Below are positions 16,657 through 24,927 of a DNA stretch of 31,199 nucleotides, piece after piece. Location: the NCBI GenBank assembly GCA_934351925.1, contig CAKRJT010000032.1, positions 1 to 31,199 of the forward strand, given 5' to 3'. Made by a program: the position numbers and the translations under genes. The notes beneath the pieces were generated by a model. It made no database searches. It saw only the letters and a list, made by a program, of their open reading frames with translations, and was not told the DNA's origin. The stretch is from an uncultured Lachnospiraceae bacterium. GTDB taxonomy: Bacteria; Bacillota; Clostridia; Lachnospirales; Lachnospiraceae. Within the stretch, counting starts at the first letter, position 1, and each line of letters starts with the position of its first letter.

Positions 16657-18863
16657 TCTCTGAGGGGAAGAGGCTTCGAGAAGAAGTAGCCCTGAATATC
16701 ATCACATTTCTGTTCCTTGAGGTAGTCAAGCTGTGATTCGTGCTCAACGCCCTCGGCTGTTATATGGAGTCCGAGATGGCGTCCCATTTTGATAACATAG
16801 TGAAGGAGAGTTTCGCCATCCTTCTTACCAATACCATCGATAAGGCTCTTGTCGATTTTGAGAGTGTCAAAACAGTGCATATTGAGTGTTGCCAAAGATG
16901 AATATCCTGTGCCAAAGTCGTCCATGAGAATCATTACACCGCTTGAACGGAATTTCTCAAGTATTCCGGCAATATCGGATTTGCCGGAAATAGCGCTTTC
17001 CAAAACCTCAAGCTGTATATATTCATGAGGCAGTCCGCACGAATCAAGTATTCCGAGATATTTATCGACGACATTGGCGCTGTATATGGTTGCACGGCTT
17101 ATGTTTACTGACACAGGACATATCTTAATTCCTCTGTCCAGCCAGTATTTCTGTTTACGGCAGGTTTCCCTGAAAACATATTCATCAAGGCGGGATATGT
17201 AGCCGTCACGCTCAAACAGTGGGATGAAGCGTCCGGGTGGAATCAGTTTTCCATCTGTCTCACGCCAGCGTACCAGAGCCTCTGAACCGACAAGCTCTCT
17301 GGTATCGGCAGAATATTTAGGCTGATACCAGATTTCAAAGTTATGGTTTGCCAATGCAAAGTCAAACCGCTCCTCGAGCTGTTGATTTTTAAGGAGTTCT
17401 TCATGGTCAACCTCATTATAGAAGGCGTAACACTTTTCATGGCGTTCTTTGGCAAATTCACGGCCAATCTTGGCCTTATTATATGAATCATCAAGAGCTG
17501 TTATGTCCTCCATAGGATATATTCCGAAGCAGGCGCGTATCCCCGGGGCATCGTAGGATATTGCCAGGTCATGTATTTCGCCGGATATATGCTCAAGTCT
17601 TGATGCGAGAGTGGCAGCATCTGATGTGCCAAGCAGCAGGACAAAGTAGTCGTCTCTTACTCGGGCTGCAAGCTCGTTTTCCCTGAGGGCATCCGTGAGT
17701 ATGTACCAGGTCTTTTTAATCATGTCATCGGATGCAGCGCTTCCGGCAGTGATACTGACGTTTGAAAAGTGCTGTATATCCATTGATATAAGATATCCGC
17801 GCCGATTTCGTGACTTGAGTGCCAGTTGTTTTTTAAAATATGCATAGTTTGCACCGCCGGTTACAGGGTCAACGTAGACAAGACGCTGTACAAGATGGCG
17901 CTGGGAACTAAAAATAATCAAATAAGATACCAATGCCGCAATGACCAAAAAGATACTTAAGAATATCATAAGGTACATTATGTTGCGTACAGGATTGAGA
18001 CGCTGCAACAAATAATCGGTAGGAACCAGCGTAAACACATTCCAGACAATCTCCCCATTGGCGATAAGAATAGGCGTTCTGTAGTAGTAATATTCAACCG
18101 AAGCTATAAATAATTTTCCGAGGTTCGGTGTGTTGGAGGAAATATTGCGGCGGATAGTGTTGATTACCTCTGTGTTGCCGGGATTCCCGGATAAAATGTC
18201 GGTGTACAGGTTCTGTGAAAGCTGTATGGAATCATAACCCATGGCAATGGATATGTCACCGGCTTCATTGGTGGCAAAGCTGCAGCCCTGCCCTTCAAAA
18301 CAGTCCACCTGTAAAGAGGCATTGATGACCTCAGCGTCATACACAAGACCGAAAACACCGAGAAGCTCATTCGTTGTATCGTCATACATAGGGGATGAGA
18401 AGATAATAATTTTTTCATCGGTATCAGGACGGATGGCATCTGTCAGTACACCGGTGATGGTCGACTTGCCCTGCAGTCCTCTTTTGAAAAACTCCCTGTA
18501 GGATAGGTTTGTTACGATATTGTCTGTGGTGTAGGCTGTTCCATCGGGGGTACAGTAGGTTAAGCGTTTCAGATTATCAGCCTTAACAAAGCCCTTGAGA
18601 AGCATGACGTTCCCGGATATGTCGCCGGGAAGCTCCTTAATCTCGGCAAACAGGCTCTCTAAAAGCATGTAGTTGTCATTAAGCCGGTTGCTTATGGCAA
18701 GAGCATTCTGGTTGGCAACGTCAATCAGGTTGGTTTCAAGCTGGCGCTCCAGCTCATTGCTTATTCTGTTTGTACAATAAAATATGGAAAAAAAGAAAAG
18801 AATAACAAAAACAATAGATATCAGGGCAATCTTTATGCCCCTTTTCTTAAAGTTAATATTCAT
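16635..18863 (-). CDS. Membrane-bound c-di-GMP phosphodiesterase: sensor + degenerate GGDEF + EAL
   Basis: This 742-residue protein has membrane helices at about 10-30 and 296-318 around an extracytoplasmic dCache-like sensor. A GGDEF domain follows (about 327-485) in which the signature is ARVRDDYFVLLL, so it is catalytically dead. An EAL domain comes next (about 495-742). The EAL domain keeps SEALVRW (signature near 529-531), SVNIS, ILMDDFGTGYSS (646-657), DTLKIDKS, TAEGVE and IQGYFFSKPL, so c-di-GMP hydrolysis is likely. AAGGAGC lies upstream of the ATG at 18863; a TTG directly before it is not needed. It is alone, convergent with the gene at 15361-16656, and is expected to act on motility or attachment signalling. 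Confidence 0.93.
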   Translation of the reverse strand: MNINFKKRGIKIALISIVFVILFFFSIFYCTNRISNELERQLETNLIDVANQNALAISNRLNDNYMLLESLFAEIKELPGDISGNVMLLKGFVKADNLKRLTYCTPDGTAYTTDNIVTNLSYREFFKRGLQGKSTITGVLTDAIRPDTDEKIIIFSSPMYDDTTNELLGVFGLVYDAEVINASLQVDCFEGQGCSFATNEAGDISIAMGYDSIQLSQNLYTDILSGNPGNTEVINTIRRNISSNTPNLGKLFIASVEYYYYRTPILIANGEIVWNVFTLVPTDYLLQRLNPVRNIMYLMIFLSIFLVIAALVSYLIIFSSQRHLVQRLVYVDPVTGGANYAYFKKQLALKSRNRRGYLISMDIQHFSNVSITAGSAASDDMIKKTWYILTDALRENELAARVRDDYFVLLLGTSDAATLASRLEHISGEIHDLAISYDAPGIRACFGIYPMEDITALDDSYNKAKIGREFAKERHEKCYAFYNEVDHEELLKNQQLEERFDFALANHNFEIWYQPKYSADTRELVGSEALVRWRETDGKLIPPGRFIPLFERDGYISRLDEYVFRETCRKQKYWLDRGIKICPVSVNISRATIYSANVVDKYLGILDSCGLPHEYIQLEVLESAISGKSDIAGILEKFRSSGVMILMDDFGTGYSSLATLNMHCFDTLKIDKSLIDGIGKKDGETLLHYVIKMGRHLGLHITAEGVEHESQLDYLKEQKCDDIQGYFFSKPLPLRDYEKLIL

Positions 18864-18921
18864 CAAATAAGCTCCTTGCGACTATTATAAAAACATATTG
18901 ACTATCATAATCATATAGATT

Positions 18922-18950
18922 ATTATACTACGAAAGGTAGTATGAAGCAA
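18922..18950 (-). promoter_or_regulatory. Promoter of the EAL gene with an internal inverted repeat
   Basis: On the minus strand TTGCTT (18945-18950) and TATAAT (18922-18927) are separated by exactly 17 bases. A perfect dyad, ATACTAC-N5-GTAGTAT (18925-18943), fills the spacer and overlaps the -10 box, a typical repressor-site position. The repressor is not known. Confidence 0.65.
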
Positions 18951-19064
18951 TTAAACCTGACTAAGGTTTGGTAAAGAAAATTAAAACAAAAACAACAGAA
19001 TAAAACATAAACCATATATGCAGATAGTTTACATATGCACAAGTGCAGACAAATTAAAAAAATA

Positions 19065-19093
19065 TTGCTAGAGTATGTATTTTTATATATAAT
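19065..19093 (+). promoter_or_regulatory. Promoter of the exonuclease gene
   Basis: TTGCTA (19065-19070), a 17-base spacer and TATAAT (19088-19093) form a good sigma-A-type promoter about 65 bases before the start codon. The remaining bases between the EAL and exonuclease genes (about 290 in all) show no gene. Confidence 0.65.
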
Positions 19094-19156
19094 AAAAAAT
19101 GCTGATACGGTTAGTATGTACTACAGGCGGCAGCTAAGCCTGTGATGGAGATTAGA

Positions 19157-20119
19157 ATGCAGTATATTGTTATGGATTTGGAATGGAATCAGTGTCCGAG
19201 CGGTAAGGGCGACGAGGTAGAGGCGCTTCCGTTTGAGATATTTGAGATAGGTGCTGTGAAGCTTGATGAGGATATGAATCGGCTTGACAGCTTTTCGTGT
19301 TATATTAAACCACAGGTATATAAGGAGCTTCACTATATAGCCAGAGGTCTTACACATGTGACCCAGGAGGCGCTGGATGCAGGAAAAAGCTTTGCCGATG
19401 CAGTGACAGCTTTTTTTGACTGGTGCGGTGCGGAAGGTGAATATCGTATGTGCACCTGGGGAACGTCGGACTTGGTTGAGCTTCAGCGCAATATGAAATA
19501 TTTTAATATACCCAGTCCGCTTGGACATCCCCTGTTTTATTATGACGTTCAGAAGCTTTTCTCAATAGACAGGGAGGATGGCAAGTTAAGACGGGCACTT
19601 GAGACTGCGGTTGATATGCTTGGTATCGAGAAGAATATAGATTTTCACAGTGCGATAAGCGATGCGGAGTATACGGCAAAGGTATTTGCAAGCCTTGATT
19701 TTAATAAGGTGGGAGGATATTTCTCGATAGACACATATATCATTCCACAGAGTCTTAAAGAGGAGATCAGGGTTAATTACGGAACCTACGAAAAGTATAT
19801 AACAAAGGGATATGAAACGAAGGAGGAGCTTGTAAATTGTACCAGACTTCTGTCGACAAGGTGCTATCTGTGCGGGCAGACTGCGAGAAAGAAAATCCGC
19901 TGGTTTACTATGAACTCTAAGATGCATTACTGTCTTGCAGAGTGCAGGGAACATGGATATATAAAAGGGCGTTTCAGAATCAGGGAGGACGACAATGGAA
20001 AGTACTATGCCTCAAGGGTTCTTAAGCTCACAGGCGAGGCGGGCGCTGAGGAGGTCAGGCAGAGACAACTGGAAGTCCGCAAGCGCCGCCGCGATAAAAG
20101 ACAGAAAAAGAAAGTATAG
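19157..20119 (+). CDS. DEDDh-type 3'-5' exonuclease domain protein with Cys-rich C-terminal part
   Basis: This 320-residue protein begins with an RNase T/DnaQ-like exonuclease fold: MDLEWN (Asp7 and Glu9), WGTSD (Asp105), and HSAISDAEYTAKV (His164, Asp169). The C-terminal third has a possible zinc site: CYLCGQ (Cys236, Cys239) and CLAECREHG (Cys259, Cys263, His266), then a very basic tail (RKRRRDKRQKKK), which suggests nucleic-acid binding. The ATG at 19157 is preferred because GGAG lies 6 bases before it; ATG 19145 has none. It resembles KapD-like exonucleases of Firmicutes, but the substrate is unknown. The gene ends 5 bases before the convergent carboxypeptidase gene. Confidence 0.85.
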   Translation: MQYIVMDLEWNQCPSGKGDEVEALPFEIFEIGAVKLDEDMNRLDSFSCYIKPQVYKELHYIARGLTHVTQEALDAGKSFADAVTAFFDWCGAEGEYRMCTWGTSDLVELQRNMKYFNIPSPLGHPLFYYDVQKLFSIDREDGKLRRALETAVDMLGIEKNIDFHSAISDAEYTAKVFASLDFNKVGGYFSIDTYIIPQSLKEEIRVNYGTYEKYITKGYETKEELVNCTRLLSTRCYLCGQTARKKIRWFTMNSKMHYCLAECREHGYIKGRFRIREDDNGKYYASRVLKLTGEAGAEEVRQRQLEVRKRRRDKRQKKKV

Positions 20120-20123
20120 GGAA

Positions 20124-21500
20124 TCAGAACCGCAGGCTGTGGCGGTTCTTTTTTTTGCTCACTATAATCGCAATTATTATTAGAAGCAGAATACAGACTG
20201 CGCTTATGAAGAGCCATATGTTGATATAGACAAAATGCCCGGCGCTTATGCCGGCGTTTGAGAGAGGGGAGTCCGAGCCGGTGTCGCTGATATATGGGAG
20301 TCCCGCTGCGGACAGGCTGTTCGCAGCATCAGTTGTGCCGCCAAAAACAAGGCTTGTGCTGCCAACTGTCTGCCCGTCATAATAGTAATAGATATCGGCA
20401 AGAACATTGGAAGGGTCTGCACCGCGGTACACGATTTCTTTGTTTAAATCAGAGAAATCTGCATCAACAGGTATGAGGACATAATCTGATTCCGATACGG
20501 ATAGTGTTACATCAGAATTAATATTTAGAGCCTTTCCGGCAATGCCGAAATCAGCAAGCCCTAAGCCCTGATTGAAGCTGAAAGTATCTTCGTTCTGTGA
20601 TATCTTAAGGCGGTGAAAATTATTAAAGCCGTATTCGAACAGCGCGGTTGTGTCTATGTAACGTTGTTCGTCCGTCGAGTTGAACACGACGCATATAAGG
20701 CGCAGACCGTCCTTTTCGGCAAAGGTTGCCAGAGTGTGTCCGGCAGCATCGGTGTAGCCTGTTTTTCCTCCGATGCAGTATTCATATAAATATTTTCCGG
20801 TAACCATACTGTGTGAGAGTCTGTAGTAGCGGGCATCCTCTGTCTTGTTGGTAGGTGCGACATAGTATGACTTAGTGTAGGATATTGCATTCATTATAGC
20901 CGGGTAATTGAGTACGGCGCGGCAGATAAGTGCCATGTCATATGCGGTTGTGTAATGGTTCACATCGGTCAGGCCGCTGGCATTGGAAAAATGTGTGTTA
21001 AGGCAGCCAAGCTCCTCAGCTTTTTTGTTCATCATGGTGGCGAAATTAGCTATGGAGCCGCCGACATATTCGCCGAGAGCGTATGCCATGTCATTGGCTG
21101 ACTTGATGAGCATGATATTGAGTGCCTGCTCTACGGTGAACTCTTCACCTGTTTTAAGTCCTGCCGATGCATCGCCGTACTTTACGCTGGAGACAGCGTT
21201 GGCGCTGACGGTGAGGGTGTCGTTGAGATTACAGTTTTCCGCGACGAGCAGGGCGGTCATAAGTTTTGTGACGCTGGCAGGGTAGCATTTTTCATCGCTG
21301 TTCTTCTCATAAAGTATCACTCCGCTGTCCGCGTCCATCAGAATACAGTTGCCGGATTCGATGTCCGGTGCTGCAGGGTAAACGTCGTCGGCCATGACGG
21401 TGACGGGAATAGTTATATTAATTATGACTATGCATAAAAGACTGATGAGAAGTCTCTTTAAATTGCGGGGTAAATTTATAGGTCTATATGAAAAATTCAT
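20124..21500 (-). CDS. D-alanyl-D-alanine carboxypeptidase (PBP5/DacA family)
   Basis: This 458-residue protein has a signal peptide (about 10-38), a penicillin-binding serine peptidase domain of family S11, and a C-terminal membrane anchor (ISAVCILLLIIIAIIVSKKK). The catalytic motifs are YPASVTKLM (SxxK), KSANDMAY (SxN) and GGKTGYTDAAGHT (KTG). It trims the fifth D-Ala from peptidoglycan stem peptides at the outer face of the membrane. AGGAGT lies before the ATG at 21500; the open frame extends upstream but has no ribosome site there. The last codons double as the terminator hairpin of the convergent exonuclease gene. Confidence 0.92.
   Translation of the reverse strand: MNFSYRPINLPRNLKRLLISLLCIVIINITIPVTVMADDVYPAAPDIESGNCILMDADSGVILYEKNSDEKCYPASVTKLMTALLVAENCNLNDTLTVSANAVSSVKYGDASAGLKTGEEFTVEQALNIMLIKSANDMAYALGEYVGGSIANFATMMNKKAEELGCLNTHFSNASGLTDVNHYTTAYDMALICRAVLNYPAIMNAISYTKSYYVAPTNKTEDARYYRLSHSMVTGKYLYEYCIGGKTGYTDAAGHTLATFAEKDGLRLICVVFNSTDEQRYIDTTALFEYGFNNFHRLKISQNEDTFSFNQGLGLADFGIAGKALNINSDVTLSVSESDYVLIPVDADFSDLNKEIVYRGADPSNVLADIYYYYDGQTVGSTSLVFGGTTDAANSLSAAGLPYISDTGSDSPLSNAGISAGHFVYINIWLFISAVCILLLIIIAIIVSKKKNRHSLRF
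20126..20156 (+). terminator. Terminator of the exonuclease gene, inside the dac coding end
   Basis: AGAACCGC pairs with GCGGTTCT around an 8-base loop, and eight T residues follow on the plus strand. The stem lies within the last codons (…NRHSLRF stop) of the opposite gene. Confidence 0.85.
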
Positions 21501-21547
21501 TTTGGTACTCCTATCAATTGCTGTTGTTGTTATATAAGCTGTCGAGG

Positions 21548-21583
21548 TCAAAAGGTATTTTGCCCCTCATTTGATACCCTTGA
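21548..21583. repeat. Imperfect hairpin in the divergent region
   Basis: TCAAAAGGTAT can pair with ATACCCTTGA around a 15-base loop, upstream of the carboxypeptidase gene. It resembles the GGTCAAA/TTTGACC palindromes elsewhere in this window. Confidence 0.4.
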
Positions 21584-21608
21584 ACTGCTCCGCTGTAAAA
21601 CAGTTCCC

Positions 21609-21624
21609 TGATATCATGATATCA
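21609..21624. promoter_or_regulatory. Perfect 16-base palindrome, candidate operator
   Basis: TGATATCATGATATCA lies between the divergent carboxypeptidase and kinase-fusion genes, about 110 bases from one and 200 from the other. No regulator is assigned. Confidence 0.4.
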
Positions 21625-21667
21625 TTGTATTACATAATGAAACAGGTTTCCATAAAAAAATAAAAAA

Positions 21668-21822
21668 TTGCAAGATGTGACGTTATTTGTTACACTGTAA
21701 GATAGCGTAAAGGTTTGAAGGTGAAACTTTCAAACGTGGTGGCAGTGCTGTGGGCAATGCCTGCGGTATGCAGTGGAATAATAACGATACGAACAAGAAT
21801 ATTATGAGAAATGGAGCATGAT
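21668..21822 (+). promoter_or_regulatory. Promoter and structured leader of the kinase-nucleotidyltransferase gene
   Basis: TTGCAA (21668-21673), 17 bases, then TACACT (21691-21696) form a fair promoter. The expected transcript starts near a GTTTGAA / TTCAAAC hairpin (21713-21735) and runs through a GC-rich stretch with a CTGC/GCAG pairing before the ribosome site GGAG at 21813. The leader of about 110 bases does not match a riboswitch I recognise. Confidence 0.45.
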
Positions 21823-23742
21823 ATGTCAGAAAAAATAGAACTTTTTGTCCCGGGGCGATTGTGCCTGTTTGGGGAACACAGCGACTGGGCGGGGCTTCAC
21901 CGCAATATCAATTCCGCCATCATTCCCGGGGAGGCTATCGTAACCGGAATTGAAGAGGGAATATATGCGGCAGTTGAAGCTGCCGACAAGTTTATAATAG
22001 AGAGTGATCTTGGCGAGGAGACTTTCTCCTGCGATATGGATACGCAGCTTTTGAGAAAAACGGCTTGCGAGGGTGGATATTTTTCCTATGTTGCCGGGGT
22101 TGCTTCATATATAAATGAGCATTACAGCGTCGGCGGACTGCGAATTCATATCACGAAGCGCACGCTGCCGATAAAGAGCGGGCTGTCCTCAAGCGCAGCG
22201 ATATGCGTGCTCACGGCGAGGGGCTTTAACCAGATATATGGACTCAAGTTGAATACAATAGGTGAGATGAATATTGCGTTCATCGGTGAGCAGCGCACGC
22301 CGTCAAGGTGCGGGCGATTGGATCAGGCGTGTGCGTTCGGCGTGAAGCCTGTGCACATGGTTTTTGACAGCAATGAAGTGAGCGTTAAGCCTATCACGCT
22401 TGGGGGAACATTTTACTGGGTCATAGCTGACTTAAAGGCGGGAAAGGACACCGTAAAAATTCTGTCAGACCTCAACAAATGTTATCCGTTTGCGGAGAAT
22501 GACAGGGAGAAGGCTGTTCAGGAAGCGTTAGGAGCGGATAACAGGGAGTACATTGCAAGGGGTGCGCGCCTTTTAGAGGCGGGCGACGCAGAGGGACTCG
22601 GGGCTCTGATGCGCGAGGTTCAGGATAATTTTGACAGGAAAGTTGCCCCGGCCTGCCCGAGCCAGCTAAAATCGCCTGTGCTCCACTCCGTTCTTATGGA
22701 CAGTGAGCTGGACAAGTGGATATACGGCGCGAAAGGGGTGGGCTCGCAGGGCGATGGGACGGTACAGCTTCTCGCCAGGGACGAAAAAAGTCAGAAGGCA
22801 GTCATCGATTATCTGAACAATGTGCGTGGCATGGACGCATTCCCGTTGACACTGCGACCTAAGCAGGCGGTCAGAAAGGCGGTTATCCCGGTTGCAGGCT
22901 TCGGAACGAGGCTCTATCCGGCAACCAAGGCGATAAAGAAGGATTTTCTCCCGGTGCTCGACAGGGACGGGCTGTTCAAGCCGGTCATACTGGTTCTTTT
23001 AGAACAGCTTGTGCAGTCGGGAATCGAGGAGGTCTGTCTCATTATAGGCAGGGAGGAGCAGAAGCTCTACGAGGATTTCTTTGCTCCGATGTCAAGAGAG
23101 AACTATGATAAGCTGCCGGAGGACAAGCAGAAGTACGAGGACAATCTGGTAAAGATGGGGAAAATGATAACCTACGCTTATCAGGACGAGAGAAGGGGCT
23201 TCGGCCATGCCGTGTACCAGAGCAAGGACTTCGCTGAGAGCGAACCTGTCCTTCTTCTGCTCGGTGATATGATATATGAATCATCTATAGGAAAAACCTG
23301 TTCGAGCCAGCTTATAAGCTGCTACGAGGCACATGGGCTGCCTGTTATATCAATGCATGAGGTTCCTGCACAGCAGGTTGTGCATTACGGCATTATGCAT
23401 GGAGTGTGGGAGAGCGCTAAGGAGGAAGAGATGCGCTTAGACTGCATATATGAGAAACCGACGGTGGACTACGCACAGGAAAATCTTGCCGTTAAATGTA
23501 AGGACGGCAGCAGATATTTTGCGGTGTTCGGACAGTATATCCTGACCGAGGAGGTCTACAAGGTTCTCGAGAAAAATATAAGAGAGAACAGATTGAACAG
23601 AGGCGAGATACAGCTCACCGACGCACTTGAACAGGTGCGGGCGGCGTCGGGAATGATGGGCTGCTGCATCAGGGGAAAGTCCTACGATGTGGGACTGCCG
23701 CAGATGTATATTGAGACTATTGGCGAGTATGGCAGGAAATAA
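21823..23742 (+). CDS. Bifunctional GHMP sugar kinase / GalU-like nucleotidylyltransferase fusion
   Basis: This 639-residue soluble protein has two enzymes in one chain. Residues 1-345 are a GHMP kinase: PGRLCLFGEHSDWAG (10-24, galactokinase-like substrate motif), LPIKSGLSSSAA (115-126, ATP loop) and KGVGSQGDG (304-312, third motif). Residues 350-639 are a nucleotidyltransferase of the glucose-1-phosphate uridylyltransferase type: PVAGFGTRLYPATKAIKKDF (356-375), LLLGDMIYES (478-487, metal-binding Asp482) and YDVGLPQMYIE (621-631). The pair of activities would turn a free sugar into sugar-1-phosphate and then into an NDP-sugar. Which sugar and nucleotide is unknown. Fused kinase/pyrophosphorylases such as FKP (fucose) exist, but there the domain order is the reverse. 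The ATG at 21823 has GGAG 6 bases upstream and is preferred to the ATG at 21811. Confidence 0.88.
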   Translation: MSEKIELFVPGRLCLFGEHSDWAGLHRNINSAIIPGEAIVTGIEEGIYAAVEAADKFIIESDLGEETFSCDMDTQLLRKTACEGGYFSYVAGVASYINEHYSVGGLRIHITKRTLPIKSGLSSSAAICVLTARGFNQIYGLKLNTIGEMNIAFIGEQRTPSRCGRLDQACAFGVKPVHMVFDSNEVSVKPITLGGTFYWVIADLKAGKDTVKILSDLNKCYPFAENDREKAVQEALGADNREYIARGARLLEAGDAEGLGALMREVQDNFDRKVAPACPSQLKSPVLHSVLMDSELDKWIYGAKGVGSQGDGTVQLLARDEKSQKAVIDYLNNVRGMDAFPLTLRPKQAVRKAVIPVAGFGTRLYPATKAIKKDFLPVLDRDGLFKPVILVLLEQLVQSGIEEVCLIIGREEQKLYEDFFAPMSRENYDKLPEDKQKYEDNLVKMGKMITYAYQDERRGFGHAVYQSKDFAESEPVLLLLGDMIYESSIGKTCSSQLISCYEAHGLPVISMHEVPAQQVVHYGIMHGVWESAKEEEMRLDCIYEKPTVDYAQENLAVKCKDGSRYFAVFGQYILTEEVYKVLEKNIRENRLNRGEIQLTDALEQVRAASGMMGCCIRGKSYDVGLPQMYIETIGEYGRK

Positions 23743-23764
23743 GCGCGATGAGCCGCTTGAAAAA

Positions 23765-23814
23765 CAGAATAGTGTGAAAATGAGCCGTGGTAAGGCGGCG
23801 GAATGGGGATTAAT
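23765..23814 (+). repeat. Leader element shared with the binding-protein leader (copy B)
   Basis: CAGAATAGTGTGAAAA (23765-23780) and GGCGGCGGAATGGGGATTA (23794-23812) are identical to copy A at 9468-9523; the 13 bases between differ from it. The GGGGA again serves as ribosome site, here for the trmB ATG at 23815. Confidence 0.75.
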
Positions 23815-24453
23815 ATGAGACTTAGAAATGTGCCGGGTGCGAGAGAGGCAATGATTGAGAGTGAGTATACGGTGAACGAGCCGAAGGAATATAAGGGAAG
23901 CTGGAGCGGGCTGTTCGGAAATGACCATCCGATAAGGATAGAGGTCGGTATGGGAAAGGGAAGATTTATCATGCAGCTTGCCGCCGAAAATCCTGATGTC
24001 AACTACGTTGGAATTGAAAAATATTCGAGTGTGCTTATCCGTGCCCTCGAAAAGCAGGAGGAGGCGCAGCTTCCTAACATAATTTTTATCAGGATGGACG
24101 CTGAGGAGATAACAGAGGTGTTCGCCGAGGGCGAAGTGGACAGAATATATCTCAACTTCTCGGACCCTTGGCCGAAGGACAGACACGCGAAGAGACGACT
24201 CACATCGAGACAGTTCCTCGCGCGCTACAATGAAATACTGAAAAAGGACGGACAGATAGAGTTCAAGACCGACAACAGAGTCCTGTTCGATTTCTCCGTG
24301 GAGGAGGTTGAGCCGGCGGGCTGGCATATAAAGGAGCTGACCTACGACCTTCACAACGATGAGAAGATGAATGAGGGAAATATCATGACCGAGTATGAGG
24401 AACGATTCTCAGGAATGGGGACGCCTATCAATAAGATGATAATTGGGAGATAA
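23815..24453 (+). CDS. trmB: tRNA (guanine-N7)-methyltransferase
   Basis: This 212-residue SAM-dependent methyltransferase makes m7G46 in tRNA variable loops. It shows the SAM-binding EVGMGKGRFIMQLA (43-56), YVGIEKY (64-70) and the family hallmark NFSDPWPKDRHAKRRLT (114-130), with a C-terminal YEERF. Length is normal for TrmB. The ATG at 23815 is chosen because GGGGAT lies just upstream; a GTG-type start at 23803 would precede that site. It follows the kinase fusion by about 70 bases. Confidence 0.95.
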   Translation: MRLRNVPGAREAMIESEYTVNEPKEYKGSWSGLFGNDHPIRIEVGMGKGRFIMQLAAENPDVNYVGIEKYSSVLIRALEKQEEAQLPNIIFIRMDAEEITEVFAEGEVDRIYLNFSDPWPKDRHAKRRLTSRQFLARYNEILKKDGQIEFKTDNRVLFDFSVEEVEPAGWHIKELTYDLHNDEKMNEGNIMTEYEERFSGMGTPINKMIIGR

Positions 24454-24743
24454 AGTAACGTAACGGGGATTTACACATATATGTTTTTGAAGAGAAATTA
24501 CGGTTTATTTAAGCAGATGTTCGCTTGCTGTTTTATGCTGCGCCATGTATATGATTGTTCACATTTATAAAAATATAGCATATTGATATATAAGGGCAAT
24601 ATCTTATATTTAGACGATTAAAAAAGACTAAAAGAGATGTCTGTTTGCTGTTTTCGGAGCTGGGGATAGGGTATGACTCGGGGCGGCAGGGCTTGGTGTG
24701 AATATTGGTTGTGGAAATTGTTGATAAGGTGGGAGGATTTTGC
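24454..24743. other. Intergenic region with no recognised gene
   Basis: These 290 bases are AT-rich on the left. A loose direct repeat is visible, GATGTTCGCTTGCTGTTTT at 24516 and GATGTCTGTTTGCTGTTTT at 24636 (16 of 19 equal, 120 apart). No terminator for trmB and no convincing promoter was found. Confidence 0.5.
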
Positions 24744-24881
24744 ATGGGCAGGGGATATGAAGGTAGAATGAGGTGCTTCGCATATAAACACAAGAAGCTC
24801 AATAAGCATCTGTGTCAGTTAAAAAAGTCGCTCGACGAGCTGGCGGAGGCTTTGGGGTGCGGGAAAAAGAAGTGTAAGTAA
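24744..24881 (+). CDS. Small basic, Cys-containing protein, 45 residues
   Basis: This short frame starts at ATG 24744 with a very good ribosome site, GGGAGG, 7 bases upstream, and ends at TAA 24879-24881. The product begins MGRGYEGRMRCFAYKHKK and ends EALGCGKKKCK. It has three cysteines, many Lys/Arg and a predicted helix (LNKHLCQLKKSLDELAEAL). I do not recognise a family. The ribosome site, the amphipathic helix and the lack of any competing gene support it. Its stop is 46 bases before the rhuM-like gene, so the two may be co-transcribed. Confidence 0.6.
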   Translation: MGRGYEGRMRCFAYKHKKLNKHLCQLKKSLDELAEALGCGKKKCK

Positions 24882-24927
24882 GGAATAAGATACCTATTTT
24901 AGATAAATCGTCCGGAAAAGAGGTTTT

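Noticed and set aside
21700..21822. Riboswitch in the leader of the kinase fusion
   Set aside because: Hairpins are present, but no conserved core of a riboswitch class I know could be found.
23437..24354. A 305-codon open frame on the minus strand
   Set aside because: It runs antisense to the nucleotidyltransferase domain and trmB, both clearly real, and has no family resemblance or ribosome site.
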